This document shows, piece by piece, positions 7,487 through 17,619 of a stretch of 64,000 nucleotides of DNA. Within the stretch, counting starts at the first letter, position 1. Every line of letters starts with the position of its first letter. The notes beneath the pieces were generated by a model that saw only the letters and a program-made list of their open reading frames with translations, had not been told where the DNA came from and ran no database searches. The stretch lies in NCBI RefSeq assembly GCF_000273375.1, contig NZ_CM001557.1, positions 300,738 to 364,737 on the forward strand. The letters run 5' to 3'. Source of the DNA: Bartonella birtlesii IBS 325. GTDB taxonomy: Bacteria; Pseudomonadota; Alphaproteobacteria; Rhizobiales; Rhizobiaceae. A program made the translations under genes and the position numbers.

Positions 7487-9275
7487 TTATTCAGGTGAGA
7501 ATTGGAGTTTTGCCAAATATGCATAAACCCCATTTTTTGCCACAAGTTCTGCATGGGTTCCTTCTTCAACAAGAGCGCCTTTATCCATCACGAGAATACG
7601 ATCAGCTTTTAAAATTGTTGCCAAACGGTGTGCAATCACCAGTGTTGTACGATTTTGCATCAATCCTTCCAAAGCGTCTTGCACTAACTTTTCACTATTT
7701 GCATCTAAAGCAGATGTTGCCTCATCAAGCAGCAACAAGGGCGCATTTCTTAAAATCGCACGTGCAATACCAATGCGTTGTTTTTGTCCACCAGAAAGCA
7801 TAGTACCACGTTCCCCTACTTGTGTATCAAAGCCGTTTGGTAAAGCTTCAATAAATTCAAGTGCGTTGGCTGCTTTAGCTGCAGCAATAATTTCCTCTTC
7901 ATTGCTCTTTTCTGTACCAAAAGTAATATTATCGCGCAGCGTGCCATCAAAGATAGCGACATCTTGTGGAACATAAGAGATTGCACTGCGTAAATCTTGC
8001 AGAGAAAGGCGATTAATCTCCACGCCATCAAAGCGAATTTGACCACTTGTCGGATCATAAAAACGAAGGATCAAAGAAAAAATGGTGCTTTTTCCTGCAC
8101 CAGAAGCGCCAACAAAAGCAACCGTTTCACCTTCTTTGATAGAAAAAGAAAGAGAACGCAAAATCTTCTCCTGTGGTCTAGAAGGATAAGTAAAATCAAC
8201 CTGATCAAAAACAAGTGCACCACGGACAGGTTGTGCCAACGGTAAAGGATTTTGAGGAACTAAAATTGTAGGTTTTTCTTGCAACAATTCGGCCAATCGT
8301 TCAGCAGCACCCACTGCTTGGATTAATTCTGCACCCAATTCCGATAATTGCGCAAAAGTTGAGGCTCCAAAAACGGCATAGAGAACAAATTGACCTAAGG
8401 TTCCCGCTGTCATGGTGCCATTCAAAACATCTCGAGAGCCAATCCATAAAACAGTAACCACACTACTAAAAACCAAAAAATTGCAAAACCGGTAAAAAGG
8501 AACGCAAGATCACAGAAGCACGGGCTGTTTGAAAAGCGCGTTCAACCAACTGTGCAAAACGTGTCGCAATAAGTTTTTCAGCGGTAAAGGCTTGCACCGT
8601 GCGAATGGCGCTTACTTGTTCGGTTGCCAAAGCATTGGCATCTGCAAGACGATCTTGCGCCGCGCGAGTGCGTGTACGAACCTTGCGCCCAAAAACAACT
8701 AATGGAATAGCCACAAAGGGGATAGCAAGCAGCACCAGTGCAGATAATTTAGCATTGGTGATAACCATCATCACAATTGCGCCAATCACCACAATCAGAT
8801 GACGCAAAGCCGTAGAAGCAGTTGAGCCAACAGCTAGTTTTATCTGTGTTGTATCGGTAAGGAGCCGCGACACAAGTTCGCCAGAATGGGACTTATCAAA
8901 AAAAGCAGGCGAAAGTCTCATAATATGGACAAAAACATCACACCGTAAATCGGCAACGATCCGTTCTCCCAAAGTGATGACACAATAATAACGGCAAGAC
9001 GAAGCAAGCGCAAGTAGCAAAGCTAAAGCGAACAAAATAAAGAAATAAAAATTGATGTGACCATGGCTTGAAGTGGAAAAACCATGATCAAACATTTTGC
9101 CGATAGCAACAGGCAAAGCCAGTGTGATAAGAGCAGCAACAGATAAAGCGACAAAAGCAAAGATAAACAACCAGCGATAACGCACAAGATAAGGACCGAA
9201 AGTTTTAAGCGAAGAGAATGAAGATTTTTTTGCTGAAGACTCGGTAGATTTTTCTGAATGATAGAGGAGATTCAT
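7487..9275 (-). pseudogene. ABC exporter (MsbA/lipid-A-exporter type), split by a frameshift
   Basis: Two adjoining frames together make one half-transporter with fused membrane and ATPase domains. The upstream part (9275 to 8466, 269 residues) carries the first membrane segments of an ABC type-1 exporter, for example FIFAFVALSVAALITLALPV. The downstream part (8476 to 7487) begins inside the last membrane region and contains the ATPase domain: Walker A GASGAGKST, signature LSGGQKQR, Walker B LLLLDEATS and the H-loop AHRLAT. The family would read RSFL-TGFAIF-LVFSS across the joint. To recover that, two single bases have to be restored, one near 8493 and one in the A6 run at 8475-8480 (T6 on the coding strand). 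Either the gene is inactive or the homopolymer was misread. Confidence 0.85.
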
Positions 9276-9463
9276 AAGGTTTCGCTCACTATATTAGGTT
9301 GTCTATAACACTTGATGTCATGATATATCTTGAACACTTGTTTTTTTATGCGTGCTCAGTTATAGAAGGGCTACTTTAATCAATTTATCAAAAAGACAAA
9401 AGAAGTGCACTGAAAAAAGTGAAAAAGTGCTATTTTGTTCTGTAAACGTAAAAGGTTTAACGC

Positions 9464-9685
9464 ATGAAAGCGAATATTCATCCCGACTATCATAAAATCA
9501 CTGTCGTTATGACGGATGGTAGCCAATATACAACGCGCTCTACTTGGGGAAAAGAAGGGGATATCCTTAATCTGGATATTGATCCAAGAACCCATCCAGC
9601 GTGGACAGGTGGCTCTCAAACACTTGTAGACCGTGGTGGTCGTGTTTCTAAATTTAAAAATCGTTTTGGTAATCTTGGCATGTAA
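9464..9685 (+). CDS. rpmE: 50S ribosomal protein bL31
   Basis: This encodes bL31 (73 residues), a large-subunit protein that bridges to the small subunit. The start [19 protein letters not shown] and the motif THPAWTGG are characteristic. The protein lacks the CxxC zinc-binding pair, so it is of the zinc-independent type usual in alphaproteobacteria. The gene is divergent from the broken ABC exporter and has its own upstream region. Confidence 0.97.
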   Translation: MKANIHPDYHKITVVMTDGSQYTTRSTWGKEGDILNLDIDPRTHPAWTGGSQTLVDRGGRVSKFKNRFGNLGM

Positions 9686-9755
9686 CGGCCTCTTTAGGGT
9701 TGTAAAAAGCACAAAAACTCCAATAAAGTTATTGAAACATTGAAAACAATGTGTT

Positions 9756-9785
9756 GCCCCACTGTAAAGGAGGGCTTTTTGTTTG
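9756..9785 (+). terminator. Weak rho-independent terminator of rpmE
   Basis: A short GCCC/GGGC stem (9756-9759 with 9772-9775) is followed directly by TTTTTGTTTG. The stem is only four pairs, so this is a modest candidate lying 70 bases behind rpmE. Confidence 0.4.
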
Positions 9786-9805
9786 TTGAAAAAATAACAA
9801 CGGAT

Positions 9806-9843
9806 AAGGCTTCTTTAAATCACCATAATATAAAGAAAGCCTT
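9806..9843. repeat. Inverted repeat hairpin
   Basis: The arms AAGGCTTCTTTA (9806-9817) and TAAAGAAAGCCTT (9831-9843) pair over 12 bases with one bulged base, around a 13-base loop. It lies between rpmE and the fba remnant and has no T-run on the + strand. Confidence 0.5.
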
Positions 9844-9920
9844 AAGCCTCCGCCTATAAAACAAAAAAGGCTAAAACAGTAAAATAATCTGTAACCTCAG
9901 AAAAACGCAACGCTTCAATA

Positions 9921-9950
9921 ATTGGCATAACACCAATTGGCATAACACCT
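9921..9950. repeat. 15-bp tandem repeat, two units
   Basis: The unit ATTGGCATAACACC plus one base occurs twice in direct succession (9921-9935 and 9936-9950), differing only in the last base. It lies just ahead of the fba remnant. Confidence 0.75.
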
Positions 9951-9989
9951 GCGCTCCTCAGCAAAGCAGCAAAGAGGTAAAAATTTATG

Positions 9990-10230
9990 CATTTTTTCTC
10001 CTCTTATTGGCAGTATGTACGCCTCCATAGCAATCACCTAACAACCATTGAGCAAAACGCGCTGCCAAAGCAGCGTTGCCACTAAATGCCCACACAAAGA
10101 AACCCGCCCCTATATTTGCAACCCCCAATGTTGCTATCACCTGTGACACTTGAAACGATTCACGAAAAGCGTTCTTAAACCTTTCTCGTAACAGTTCCCA
10201 CCCACACACCACCCCCGCTTGCGACGAGCA
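9990..10230 (-). pseudogene. Decayed second copy of an internal part of fba
   Basis: This stretch lies downstream of the aldolase gene and resembles the gene's own codons for about residues 100-150. The minus-strand DNA GCGCGTTTTGCTCAATGG corresponds to GCACGTTTTGCTAAATGG in the gene (peptides ALAARFAQW and ALGARFAKW). The following CATACTGCCAATAAGAGG corresponds to CACTCTGCCAACAAGG in the gene, and AAAAAATGCA to GGCAAAATGCA. Upstream, GAACTGTTACGAGAAAGG parallels GGGTTGCGTGAGCGG. About 90 extra bases separate the last two blocks. A 90-codon frame happens to remain open here, but it begins and ends inside the remnant and I do not regard it as a gene. Confidence 0.55.
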
Positions 10231-10443
10231 AACCAATGGTTTTGATTGATTCAACATAAAAGAAACTTGAGATGAGAGAATCTAAAATATTCAGATCTCT
10301 CATTCAACATGCAAAATAATTAATGAATTGTCTTTATAAATCCATGCCCTATAAATTCATATCTTGTGAATTACATCCCTGTTCAACAACGGGCATACCC
10401 CCCACTTGCTCATACAAATCTGTGTCCATAAAACCCACTGTTT

Positions 10444-11487
10444 TTAAGCAAAAGATTGTTCATGCTCTTTTGTCCATTGCCCCAAAGCGGCCAAATGGTT
10501 CATGCGAGCACGATGATGAAAAGCTTTTTGAGCAACAGCAATATTATCATGTCTGCCAGCCCATGCCTTCAAAGCCGCCGCTTGCAACGCCCGCCCATAA
10601 GAAAAGGTCAATTTCCAAGGCAATGTTCCCAAAGCATTCCCCAAAGCATTCATAGCAGACAAATGCGCCGTTGCCTCTTCATCAGATTGCCCTCCAGAAA
10701 GGAAAGCAATTCCTGGAACAGCGGCCGGCACAGTCTGTTTAAGCACCTGAACTGTCTTTTCCGCCACCTCTTCAACAGAGGCTTTGCGTGCATCTTTTCC
10801 GTCAATCACCATATTAGGCTTTAAAATCATCCCCTCGAAAATAACACGCGCTTCAAACAATTCTTGAAATACCGCGGTTAAAACAGCCTGTGTCACCTCA
10901 AAGCAGCGCACAATCGAATGCGCGCGCGAAGTTCCATCCATCAGCACTTCCGGTTCAACAATAGGCACAATTTTGAGCTCTTGGCACAAAGCAGCATAAC
11001 GCGCAAGAGCCTGTGCATTTTGCCTAATCGCCCCCCTTGTTGGCAGAGTGTGTGCATCAATGGCAATTACCGCACGCCATTTAGCAAAACGTGCTCCCAG
11101 GGCATAATAGTCTTTTAACCGCTCACGCAACCCATCTAATCCCTCTGTAATTGTTTCGCAAGGAAAAGCCGCCAAGGATTTAGCACCAGTATCAACTTTA
11201 ATTCCTGGCAAAGCCCCCGCCTCACGGATAAGATCTGTCAACATTTTCCCAGATGCTGCCTTTTGACGAATGGTTTCATCAAATAAAATGACACCAGAAA
11301 TAGCACTTTCCATAGCTTCTTTTGCACTAAAAAGCATTTCACGATAAGCACGGCGATTATCCTCATGACATTCCACCCCAATGCTTTCAAAACGCTTGCC
11401 AATTGTTGCAGTACTTTCATCGGCTGCCAAAATACCCTTACCCGCACGCACCAGAGCAAATGCTATATCTTCAAGACGTTCATTCAT
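10444..11487 (-). CDS. fba: Fructose-bisphosphate aldolase class I
   Basis: This encodes a class I aldolase of 347 residues, which splits fructose-1,6-bisphosphate into dihydroxyacetone phosphate and glyceraldehyde-3-phosphate without a metal. Family blocks are AGKGILAADESTATIGKRF at the start, KVDTGAK, the Schiff-base stretch GMILKPNMV with its lysine, FLSGGQSDEEAT, and TFSYGRALQ near the end. ATG 11487 is preceded by AGAGGAA at a good distance, so it is preferred over an upstream start at 11520. It follows pgk and gap on the same strand, so the three glycolytic/gluconeogenic genes probably act and are expressed together. A decayed piece of the gene lies downstream at 9990-10230. Confidence 0.95.
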   Translation of the reverse strand: MNERLEDIAFALVRAGKGILAADESTATIGKRFESIGVECHEDNRRAYREMLFSAKEAMESAISGVILFDETIRQKAASGKMLTDLIREAGALPGIKVDTGAKSLAAFPCETITEGLDGLRERLKDYYALGARFAKWRAVIAIDAHTLPTRGAIRQNAQALARYAALCQELKIVPIVEPEVLMDGTSRAHSIVRCFEVTQAVLTAVFQELFEARVIFEGMILKPNMVIDGKDARKASVEEVAEKTVQVLKQTVPAAVPGIAFLSGGQSDEEATAHLSAMNALGNALGTLPWKLTFSYGRALQAAALKAWAGRHDNIAVAQKAFHHRARMNHLAALGQWTKEHEQSFA

Positions 11488-11596
11488 AAAAAATTCCTCT
11501 TTATTTTGTCTTATTTCCAAAACGAAGCGATATGATCATCACACTTCACAGTACTCAGAGCCTACAGCTTTTTAAACTTTCCTTTCAAAGGGAGCC

Positions 11597-12790
11597 TTAA
11601 GCCTGCATGAGAGCAAGAATACCTGGAAGCATCTTACCTTCCATCCATTCTAAAAAAGCACCTCCTGCAGTGGAAAGGTAAGTAAAATCACCAGCAACTC
11701 CAGCATGGTTAAGTGCAAAAACCGTATCTCCCCCTCCAGCAATTGAAACCAATTTTCCTGCCACACTGCGTTCTGCTACATGGCATGCCACTGCTATCGT
11801 TCCCTGATCAAAGGGAGGCATTTCAAAAACACCAAGGGGTCCATTCCAAACAAGAGTGGCAGCCTTATCAATAACCGTATTGATATGAGAAATGGAGCGT
11901 TTTCCAATATCGAAGATCATACCCTCCTGCGGAATATCTTCAATATCATAGAGACGGTGCGGCGCACCTTTTTCAAAGCGAAATCCAACGATTGCATCCA
12001 CAGGAAGCAAAATCTCACATTGGCACGCGCGTGCTTTTTCGATAATCTTCTTCACCGTTTCCATCAGCGTATGCTCACATAATGATTTGCCAACAGATAT
12101 GCCTTGCGCGGCTAAAAAACTGTTTGCCATTCCCCCACCAATCACCAAATAATTGACCTTTTCAACCAAATGATTGAGCACAAAAAGCTTACTAGAAACC
12201 TTCGCTCCTCCAACAACTGCAATAACTGGACGCGTTGGATTTCCGAGTCCTTTTTCTAACGCTTGCAATTCCCCCTGCAGAGAGCGTCCCGCATAAGAAG
12301 GCAATAAATGTGTTATTCCCTCCACCGAAGCGTGGGCACGATGAGAAACTGAAAAAGCATCATTAACATAAAGATCGCCATTATGGGCAAGAGCCTCAGC
12401 AAAAGAACAATCATTCTTCTCTTCACCAAGGTGAAAACGAACATTTTCAAGCAGCAAAACACCACCATTTTGCAAATCATCACCTGCTATCCGTGCTGCC
12501 TCACCAATACAATCTGCGGCAAAAGCCACCGGTTGATTAATGATTTTTTCCAACGCTTGCACAACAGGGCGGAGTGAAAATTCTGCCTCCACTTGCCCCT
12601 TAGGGCGTCCACAATGGGAAAGAAGAATAAGCTTCGCACCACGCTTTTGCAGTTCCACAAGTGTTTCTTTATGGCGTTGAAGACGCGTTACATCACAAAC
12701 TTCGCCCAGCGCCATGGGCACATTAAAATCCACCCGCACAAGGACACGTTTGCCCAAAACATCAACATCATCAAGCGTACGAAATCCCAT
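11597..12790 (-). CDS. pgk: Phosphoglycerate kinase
   Basis: This encodes phosphoglycerate kinase (397 residues, the normal length), which transfers phosphate between 1,3-bisphosphoglycerate and ADP. The N-domain signature RVLVRVDFNVPM, the HCGRP loop, the GGAKVSSKLFVL block and the nucleotide-binding SIAGGGDTVFAL block are all present. The start ATG 12790 gives the standard N-terminus MGFRTLDDVDV; an upstream ATG at 12826 would add twelve unrelated residues. It is 109 bases upstream of fba and downstream of gap. Confidence 0.97.
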   Translation of the reverse strand: MGFRTLDDVDVLGKRVLVRVDFNVPMALGEVCDVTRLQRHKETLVELQKRGAKLILLSHCGRPKGQVEAEFSLRPVVQALEKIINQPVAFAADCIGEAARIAGDDLQNGGVLLLENVRFHLGEEKNDCSFAEALAHNGDLYVNDAFSVSHRAHASVEGITHLLPSYAGRSLQGELQALEKGLGNPTRPVIAVVGGAKVSSKLFVLNHLVEKVNYLVIGGGMANSFLAAQGISVGKSLCEHTLMETVKKIIEKARACQCEILLPVDAIVGFRFEKGAPHRLYDIEDIPQEGMIFDIGKRSISHINTVIDKAATLVWNGPLGVFEMPPFDQGTIAVACHVAERSVAGKLVSIAGGGDTVFALNHAGVAGDFTYLSTAGGAFLEWMEGKMLPGILALMQA

Positions 12791-13211
12791 AACTGTTCTC
12801 TCTTCACTTTCTGTTGTTTCAAACAAAATACAACACCTCGCTTATACATCGTAGGCAATTCCTCAAAGAAAGCCAACCCGTATCCTCTCACGCATGAGAC
12901 AAAACACCTCAACCAAAACCCAACCATCTTTCCACGCAAACTCTTTTGCTTAAAAGCAAAAAACAAATACGCGGCCGTATTTTCTCAAACTTTGTTTCGT
13001 TCAAAAGCACACTCTTGCAAATTCTATTCTTTCATGAGGTTAAAAAAACACACATCCCCACAATACACAACACACCATCATGCAGGCACAGCAGCTTTTA
13101 TCCAGCTACGTAAAGAGCAATCTCTAGGTGTTTTTTTCAAACAAAATGCGTTTTTATTTTTCATCATAAAACTTAACTTTTCAATATAAAAAAGGACCCG
13201 AAGGCCCTCAT
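12791..13211. other. pgk-gap intergenic region
   Basis: These 420 bases contain the gap terminator at the right end and presumably the pgk promoter. A long plus-strand open frame that crosses this region (12593-13189) is mostly antisense to pgk, is Lys/His/Thr-rich without a domain, and is rejected as a gene. I see nothing else. Confidence 0.4.
13187..13208 (-). terminator. Rho-independent terminator of gap
   Basis: Read on the minus strand, AGGGCC-TTCG-GGTCCT forms a six-pair stem with one G-T pair, capped by the very stable TTCG tetraloop, followed by a run of T. It lies just behind the gap stop codon. Confidence 0.85.
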
Positions 13212-14219
13212 TTAGAGTGTTTTTGCAAAAGCCACTGCCGTATCACTCATGCGGTTTGAAAAACCCCATTCATTATCATACCACACCAAAACACGACAAA
13301 GCTGACCGTCGATGACCTTTGTTTGATCATTATGGAAAACGCCTGAATGCGGATTATGATTAAAATCACAACTCACAAGCTTTTCCTCTGTATAATCCAA
13401 AACTCCCTTAAGTGAACCTCGCGCAGCAGTACAAATGGCGCTATTAATTTCTTCAACCGTTGTGGAACGCTTAGCGGTAAATGTCAAATCCACCACAGAA
13501 ACATTTGGGGTTGGAACACGAATTGACACCCCATCGAGCAACCCTTTTAATTCTGGCAAAACCAGCCCGACAGCCTTCGCCGCCCCCGTTGAAGTAGGAA
13601 TCATAGAAAGAGCCGCAGCACGTGCCCGATACAGATCACGATGCATGGTATCCAATACCGGTTGATCACCCGTATAAGAATGGATTGTAGTCATAAAGCC
13701 CTTTTCAATACCCACCGTTTGATGCAAAACCTGCGCAACAGGCGCTAAACAATTGGTTGTACAAGAAGCATTAGAAACAACCCTATGCTCTTTGCTCAAA
13801 GACTGGTGATTCACCCCATAAACCACGGTAAGATCTGCACCCTCAGAGGGAGCAGAAACCAGAACACGCTTTGCCCCCGCATCCAAGTGAACACTCGCTT
13901 TATCACGTGCTGTAAAAATTCCGGTACATTCTAAAGCAATATCGATATCCAAAGCTTTCCATGGCAATTTTGCTGGATCACGCTCTGCCAATACCTTTAT
14001 CAAATTGCCCTCAACATCAATGGCATCACCCACCACCTTCACATAACCTGGAAAACGCCCATGAACAGAATCATAGCGCAACAAATGGGCATTGGTTTCC
14101 ACCGCTCCCAAATCATTAACAGCCACAACTTCAATATCGTGTCGTCCACTCTCCACAATGGCACGCAAAATATTGCGACCAATACGACCAAACCCATTAA
14201 TTGCAACGCGAACCGTCAT
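13212..14219 (-). CDS. gap: Glyceraldehyde-3-phosphate dehydrogenase
   Basis: This encodes GAPDH (335 residues), which oxidises glyceraldehyde-3-phosphate to 1,3-bisphosphoglycerate with NAD(P). The Rossmann start [17 protein letters not shown] and the catalytic block [11 protein letters not shown] with Cys153 are intact, as is the C-terminal [12 protein letters not shown]. Transketolase lies upstream and pgk and fba downstream, all on the same strand, so this is a central-carbon cluster. A small decayed copy of the first codons of the gene lies directly upstream (14252-14336). Confidence 0.97.
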   Translation of the reverse strand: MTVRVAINGFGRIGRNILRAIVESGRHDIEVVAVNDLGAVETNAHLLRYDSVHGRFPGYVKVVGDAIDVEGNLIKVLAERDPAKLPWKALDIDIALECTGIFTARDKASVHLDAGAKRVLVSAPSEGADLTVVYGVNHQSLSKEHRVVSNASCTTNCLAPVAQVLHQTVGIEKGFMTTIHSYTGDQPVLDTMHRDLYRARAAALSMIPTSTGAAKAVGLVLPELKGLLDGVSIRVPTPNVSVVDLTFTAKRSTTVEEINSAICTAARGSLKGVLDYTEEKLVSCDFNHNPHSGVFHNDQTKVIDGQLCRVLVWYDNEWGFSNRMSDTAVAFAKTL

Positions 14220-14220
14220 T

Positions 14221-14340
14221 TTATATCCTCATCGTTTTTAAGCACAACCTCTGGGTATTCGCTTCCACCAACCCCAAATCATCAACCCCTTCTTTACAGT
14301 TGAACAGAAAATATTGTAGCCAATATGACCAGCCCCTTTC
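14221..14340 (-). pseudogene. Decayed copies of tkt 3' end and gap 5' end
   Basis: Between the gap start and the tkt stop, plus-strand TTATATCCTCATCGTTTTTA (from 14221) resembles the tkt end TTATTTTTCCTCATTGATTT (14355 onward). Next to it, TGGGTATTCGCTTCCACC and CCCAAATCATCAAC (from 14253) resemble TGGGCATTGGTTTCCACC and CCCAAATCATTAAC inside gap (14086 onward), and AAAATATTGTAGCCAATATGACCA resembles the gap stretch AAAATATTGCGACCAATACG. The order real gap 5', tkt 3' remnant, gap 5' remnant, real tkt 3' is exactly that left by a tandem duplication across the junction, followed by decay. Confidence 0.65.
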
Positions 14341-14357
14341 TTTGTAAAGCACAAGAG

Positions 14358-16358
14358 TTATTTTTCCTCATTGATTTTTTCAAGTTCTTTTTCAACGGTA
14401 GCAATTACATTCTCACAAGTGATGCCAAAATGTGCATAAAGTGAATCTATCGTCCCACTCGCACCAAAACCATCCATACCAATAAAGATACCATCACAGC
14501 CAATAAAACGCTCCCACCCTTGTCGAACGGCAGCTTCAATTGCAATTTTAATGGGTGCCTCGCCAATAAGAGCACGTTGATAGGAAAGAGATTGCTGTGC
14601 AAAAAGTTCAAAACAAGGCACAGAAACCACACGGGTTGGGATGCCCTTCTCTTCTAAAAGCGCATGTGCCTGTACCGCAATTTGCAATTCTGAACCGGAA
14701 GCAAACAGAGTCACCTGCACATCATCACTGGCTGTTAGTAATTCATAAGCGCCAAGCATACAAAGATTTTCTTCTTCATATTCTTGTCGCAAAAGTGGTA
14801 AATTTTGTCGGCTCAAAGCCAAAGTAGAAGGTGTCCCGCGTGCTTTCAAAGCCAATTGCCAACACTCAACTGTCTCCATAGCATCAGCAGGGCGAAAAAC
14901 AAGATGATTGGGCATTGCACGCAAAGAAGCCAAATGCTCCACGGGTTGATGCGTTGGTCCATCCTCACCAAGACCAATGGAATCATGAGTCATAACATAA
15001 ATCACCCGCAACCCCATAAGAGAAGAGAGACGCATGGCAGGACGCATATAGTCAGAAAAGCACAAAAAAGTTCCCCCATAAGGAATAAAACCACCATGAA
15101 GGGCCAGACCATTCATCACAGCTCCCATGGCATGTTCGCGAATTCCATAATGCAGATAGCGCCCGGAAAAATCTTCAGCAGAGATAGCTTTCATCTGGCT
15201 GCTTTTCGTGTTATTAGAGCCAGTCAAATCAGCAGAACCACCTATGGTTTCAACAACGATCTCATTGATAACCTCAAGCGCCATTTCCGAAGCTTTACGG
15301 GTAGCAACCATAGGGCGCTCTTCGATGAGTTTCTGCTTATAGACATCGATAGCGCCATCAAATCCACCCAAGAGATCGCCCCGCATTAATCTTTCAAACT
15401 CCACGCGTTCTGATACGGGAAGAGCAGCCAATTTTTCTTCCCACTTTTGGCGTTTTTTAGCAGCATTAAGACCAGCTAAACGCCAATTATCCAGAATCTC
15501 GGCAGGAATAACAAAAGGCTCCGCATCCCACCCCAAAGCAATACGAGTTTCAGTAATTTCCCGTGCTCCTAAAGGGGCACCATGAACTTTATTGCTTCCT
15601 GCTTTATTTGGTGCACCAAAGCCAATGGTTGTTTTACAAGCGATTAAAGTTGGTTTATCAGAATTTTGTGCCTCTTCAATAGCACGTATAATTGCTGTTT
15701 GATTATGTCCATCGACTTTTTGTGTATTCCAACCAGACGCCTTAAAACGCGCCATCTGATCTGTACTATCAGCAAGAGAAATCTCTCCATCGATAGAAAT
15801 ATTATTATCGTCCCACAACACAATAAGCCTATTGAGTTTCAAATGACCCGCCAAAGAAAGTGCTTCTTGAGAAATCCCTTCCATAAGACAGCCATCGCCA
15901 ACCAACGCATAAGTATAATGGTTAATAAGATCGCCAAAACGGGCATTCTGTAGGCGCTCAGCAATTGCCATTCCCACGGCATTTGCCAGACCTTGCCCAA
16001 GTGGCCCAGTAGTTGTTTCAATACCAACAATGTGCCCATATTCTGGATGTCCAGCAAGCTTTGATCCTAATTGGCGGAAATTTTTGAGATCCTCAAGAGA
16101 GATATCTTCATAACCGGAAAGATAGAGTAAAGCGTAGAGCAACATCGACCCATGTCCAGCCGATAATACAAAACGATCACGATCTGGCCAATGAGGATTT
16201 TTCGGATCATGAGCAAGGAACTTTGTATAAAGAACGGTAGCAATATCGGCAGCGCCCATTGGCAAGCCCGGATGACCAGAATTCGCTTTTTCAATCGCAT
16301 CAATGGCAAGAAAACGAATAGCATTAGCCATCTGATTCTGTTGTTCAGTATTTGTCAT
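14358..16358 (-). CDS. tkt: Transketolase
   Basis: This encodes transketolase (666 residues), the thiamine-diphosphate enzyme of the pentose phosphate pathway that moves two-carbon units between sugar phosphates. The N-terminal signature [16 protein letters not shown], the cofactor-binding stretch [15 protein letters not shown] with the downstream DDNNISIDG, and the central-domain [11 protein letters not shown] are intact. The protein ends in a Glu/Lys-rich tail. It heads the minus-strand tkt-gap-pgk-fba cluster, which links the pentose pathway to lower glycolysis. Confidence 0.97.
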   Translation of the reverse strand: MTNTEQQNQMANAIRFLAIDAIEKANSGHPGLPMGAADIATVLYTKFLAHDPKNPHWPDRDRFVLSAGHGSMLLYALLYLSGYEDISLEDLKNFRQLGSKLAGHPEYGHIVGIETTTGPLGQGLANAVGMAIAERLQNARFGDLINHYTYALVGDGCLMEGISQEALSLAGHLKLNRLIVLWDDNNISIDGEISLADSTDQMARFKASGWNTQKVDGHNQTAIIRAIEEAQNSDKPTLIACKTTIGFGAPNKAGSNKVHGAPLGAREITETRIALGWDAEPFVIPAEILDNWRLAGLNAAKKRQKWEEKLAALPVSERVEFERLMRGDLLGGFDGAIDVYKQKLIEERPMVATRKASEMALEVINEIVVETIGGSADLTGSNNTKSSQMKAISAEDFSGRYLHYGIREHAMGAVMNGLALHGGFIPYGGTFLCFSDYMRPAMRLSSLMGLRVIYVMTHDSIGLGEDGPTHQPVEHLASLRAMPNHLVFRPADAMETVECWQLALKARGTPSTLALSRQNLPLLRQEYEEENLCMLGAYELLTASDDVQVTLFASGSELQIAVQAHALLEEKGIPTRVVSVPCFELFAQQSLSYQRALIGEAPIKIAIEAAVRQGWERFIGCDGIFIGMDGFGASGTIDSLYAHFGITCENVIATVEKELEKINEEK

Positions 16359-16683
16359 AAATGATAGACCATTTCGTTAAACGGGTTATTTTATTGCTTT
16401 GTGCATATCTCTTATTAGAGAAAGACTTTTTCATCCTCAGGGCAAAATTTTTCATCACGTAAGTAATTAATACATTCCCCTCACACAATCCTTATTTACA
16501 CATAATCATTTATGCCAATACTCTCAAAAAATCCAGCTTTTAATTAACATGTATTTTCTGCCTTGCTTGCTAAAATATTCTACATACCTAAAAATAAAAT
16601 TCACGCAAGAAAAGAAAAGGATTGATTCGTTTTTGTATAAAAAACTGTTATAAAGATATAATCATCCAAAGGAAAAAAATGTC
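16359..16683. other. Divergent promoter region tkt / DUF4164 gene
   Basis: This A+T-rich stretch separates two divergent transcription units, so it should carry both promoters. I could not pin down convincing -35/-10 pairs. The ribosome site AAAGGA for the right-hand gene lies at about 16669. Confidence 0.4.
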
Positions 16684-16959
16684 ATGAATCAAGAAACTAC
16701 GGTTTTCCCACACGCTTTAGAGCAATTGGAAAAAGCATTAAGAACCTTAGAAATCACTATTATAAACCGCAATGCTGTTATTGATAAAAACAACGAATGG
16801 GAAGAAGAAATACAACGTATGAATGCTGATCGTAGCCACCTTGCCCAAGCACTTGACAAAGCAGAAGCCCGAGTTGAGCGGCTGGAGGCTGTCAACAAAG
16901 AAGTCTCCAAACGTTTGATTAAAGCGATGGAAACGATTCGTGTTGTCATTGATAGATAG
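16684..16959 (+). CDS. DUF4164 coiled-coil protein
   Basis: This is a 91-residue, almost wholly helical protein. After a short start it shows heptad-like spacing in ALEQLEKALRTLEITII and again in LDKAEARVERLEAVNKEVSK, so it should form a coiled coil. In alphaproteobacteria a DUF4164 gene commonly precedes zapA, as here, with 13 bases between them. A role with ZapA near the division apparatus is plausible from position only. ATG 16684 follows AAAGGA. Confidence 0.85.
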   Translation: MNQETTVFPHALEQLEKALRTLEITIINRNAVIDKNNEWEEEIQRMNADRSHLAQALDKAEARVERLEAVNKEVSKRLIKAMETIRVVIDR

Positions 16960-16972
16960 AAGGTTTGGATAT

Positions 16973-17350
16973 ATGGAAACTGTTTCTGTCACCATTGATG
17001 GTAAAGTTTATCGCATGGCTTGCAATAAAGGGCAAGAGGAGCATCTTATTGAACTTGCAGGACGACTAGATCAATATATCACACATTTGAAGAAAAATTT
17101 CGGTGAAATTGGCGACCATCGTTTATCGGTCATGGCCGGCATTATGATTATCGATGAAATGGAAGAAATACAACAAGAAAATAAAAAGCTACAAGAAGAT
17201 TATCAGGCTCTTTTGCGGCTACACCATGAAAGAGAGCGTACTATGGGCAAAATTGTACGAAACACCACAGAACGCATTGAAAAACTCACCAATCAATTGC
17301 TTCAAGACAACCAAACCAGCTTTGATATTCAAGAACCAGAAAATTCATAA
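16973..17350 (+). CDS. zapA: Cell division protein ZapA
   Basis: This encodes a ZapA-family protein (125 residues). ZapA binds FtsZ and bundles its filaments at mid-cell. The family start METVSVTIDGKVYRMACNKG, the central block HRLSVMAGIMIIDEM, and a C-terminal coiled coil (QQENKKLQEDYQALLRLHHE) are present. The start ATG 16973 with AAGG upstream is preferred over an in-frame alternative at 16940 that would overlap the previous gene. It is cotranscribed with the DUF4164 gene. In related bacteria 6S RNA and a 5-formyltetrahydrofolate cyclo-ligase gene often follow; I see neither here. Confidence 0.92.
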   Translation: METVSVTIDGKVYRMACNKGQEEHLIELAGRLDQYITHLKKNFGEIGDHRLSVMAGIMIIDEMEEIQQENKKLQEDYQALLRLHHERERTMGKIVRNTTERIEKLTNQLLQDNQTSFDIQEPENS

Positions 17351-17619
17351 AAGCACATCAATCCTGATCTTGACCAGCAATACAAATCTCAAAGAAAAAC
17401 GGCATACCAACAAAATAGCAACAGCCTCATGCGTATTGCAAAAGCGGTAAATGAAGAAAAATATTCTCCCCTTAAAAAAGCAGTATTTATATTTTCTATA
17501 AACTCCTGCTCTCCGATCAAAAAGCCCTTTCATAAATAAGATCAGACAAAATCCATCTTCGCCCCTATTTTACACTCAATGAACGGCCCTGCCTCACCTT
17601 CCTTTTTACCTGCTGCCAA

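Noticed and set aside
12593..13189. 198-codon plus-strand open frame across the start of pgk and the intergenic region
   Set aside because: Half is antisense to pgk; composition is low-complexity and there is no ribosome site or family resemblance.
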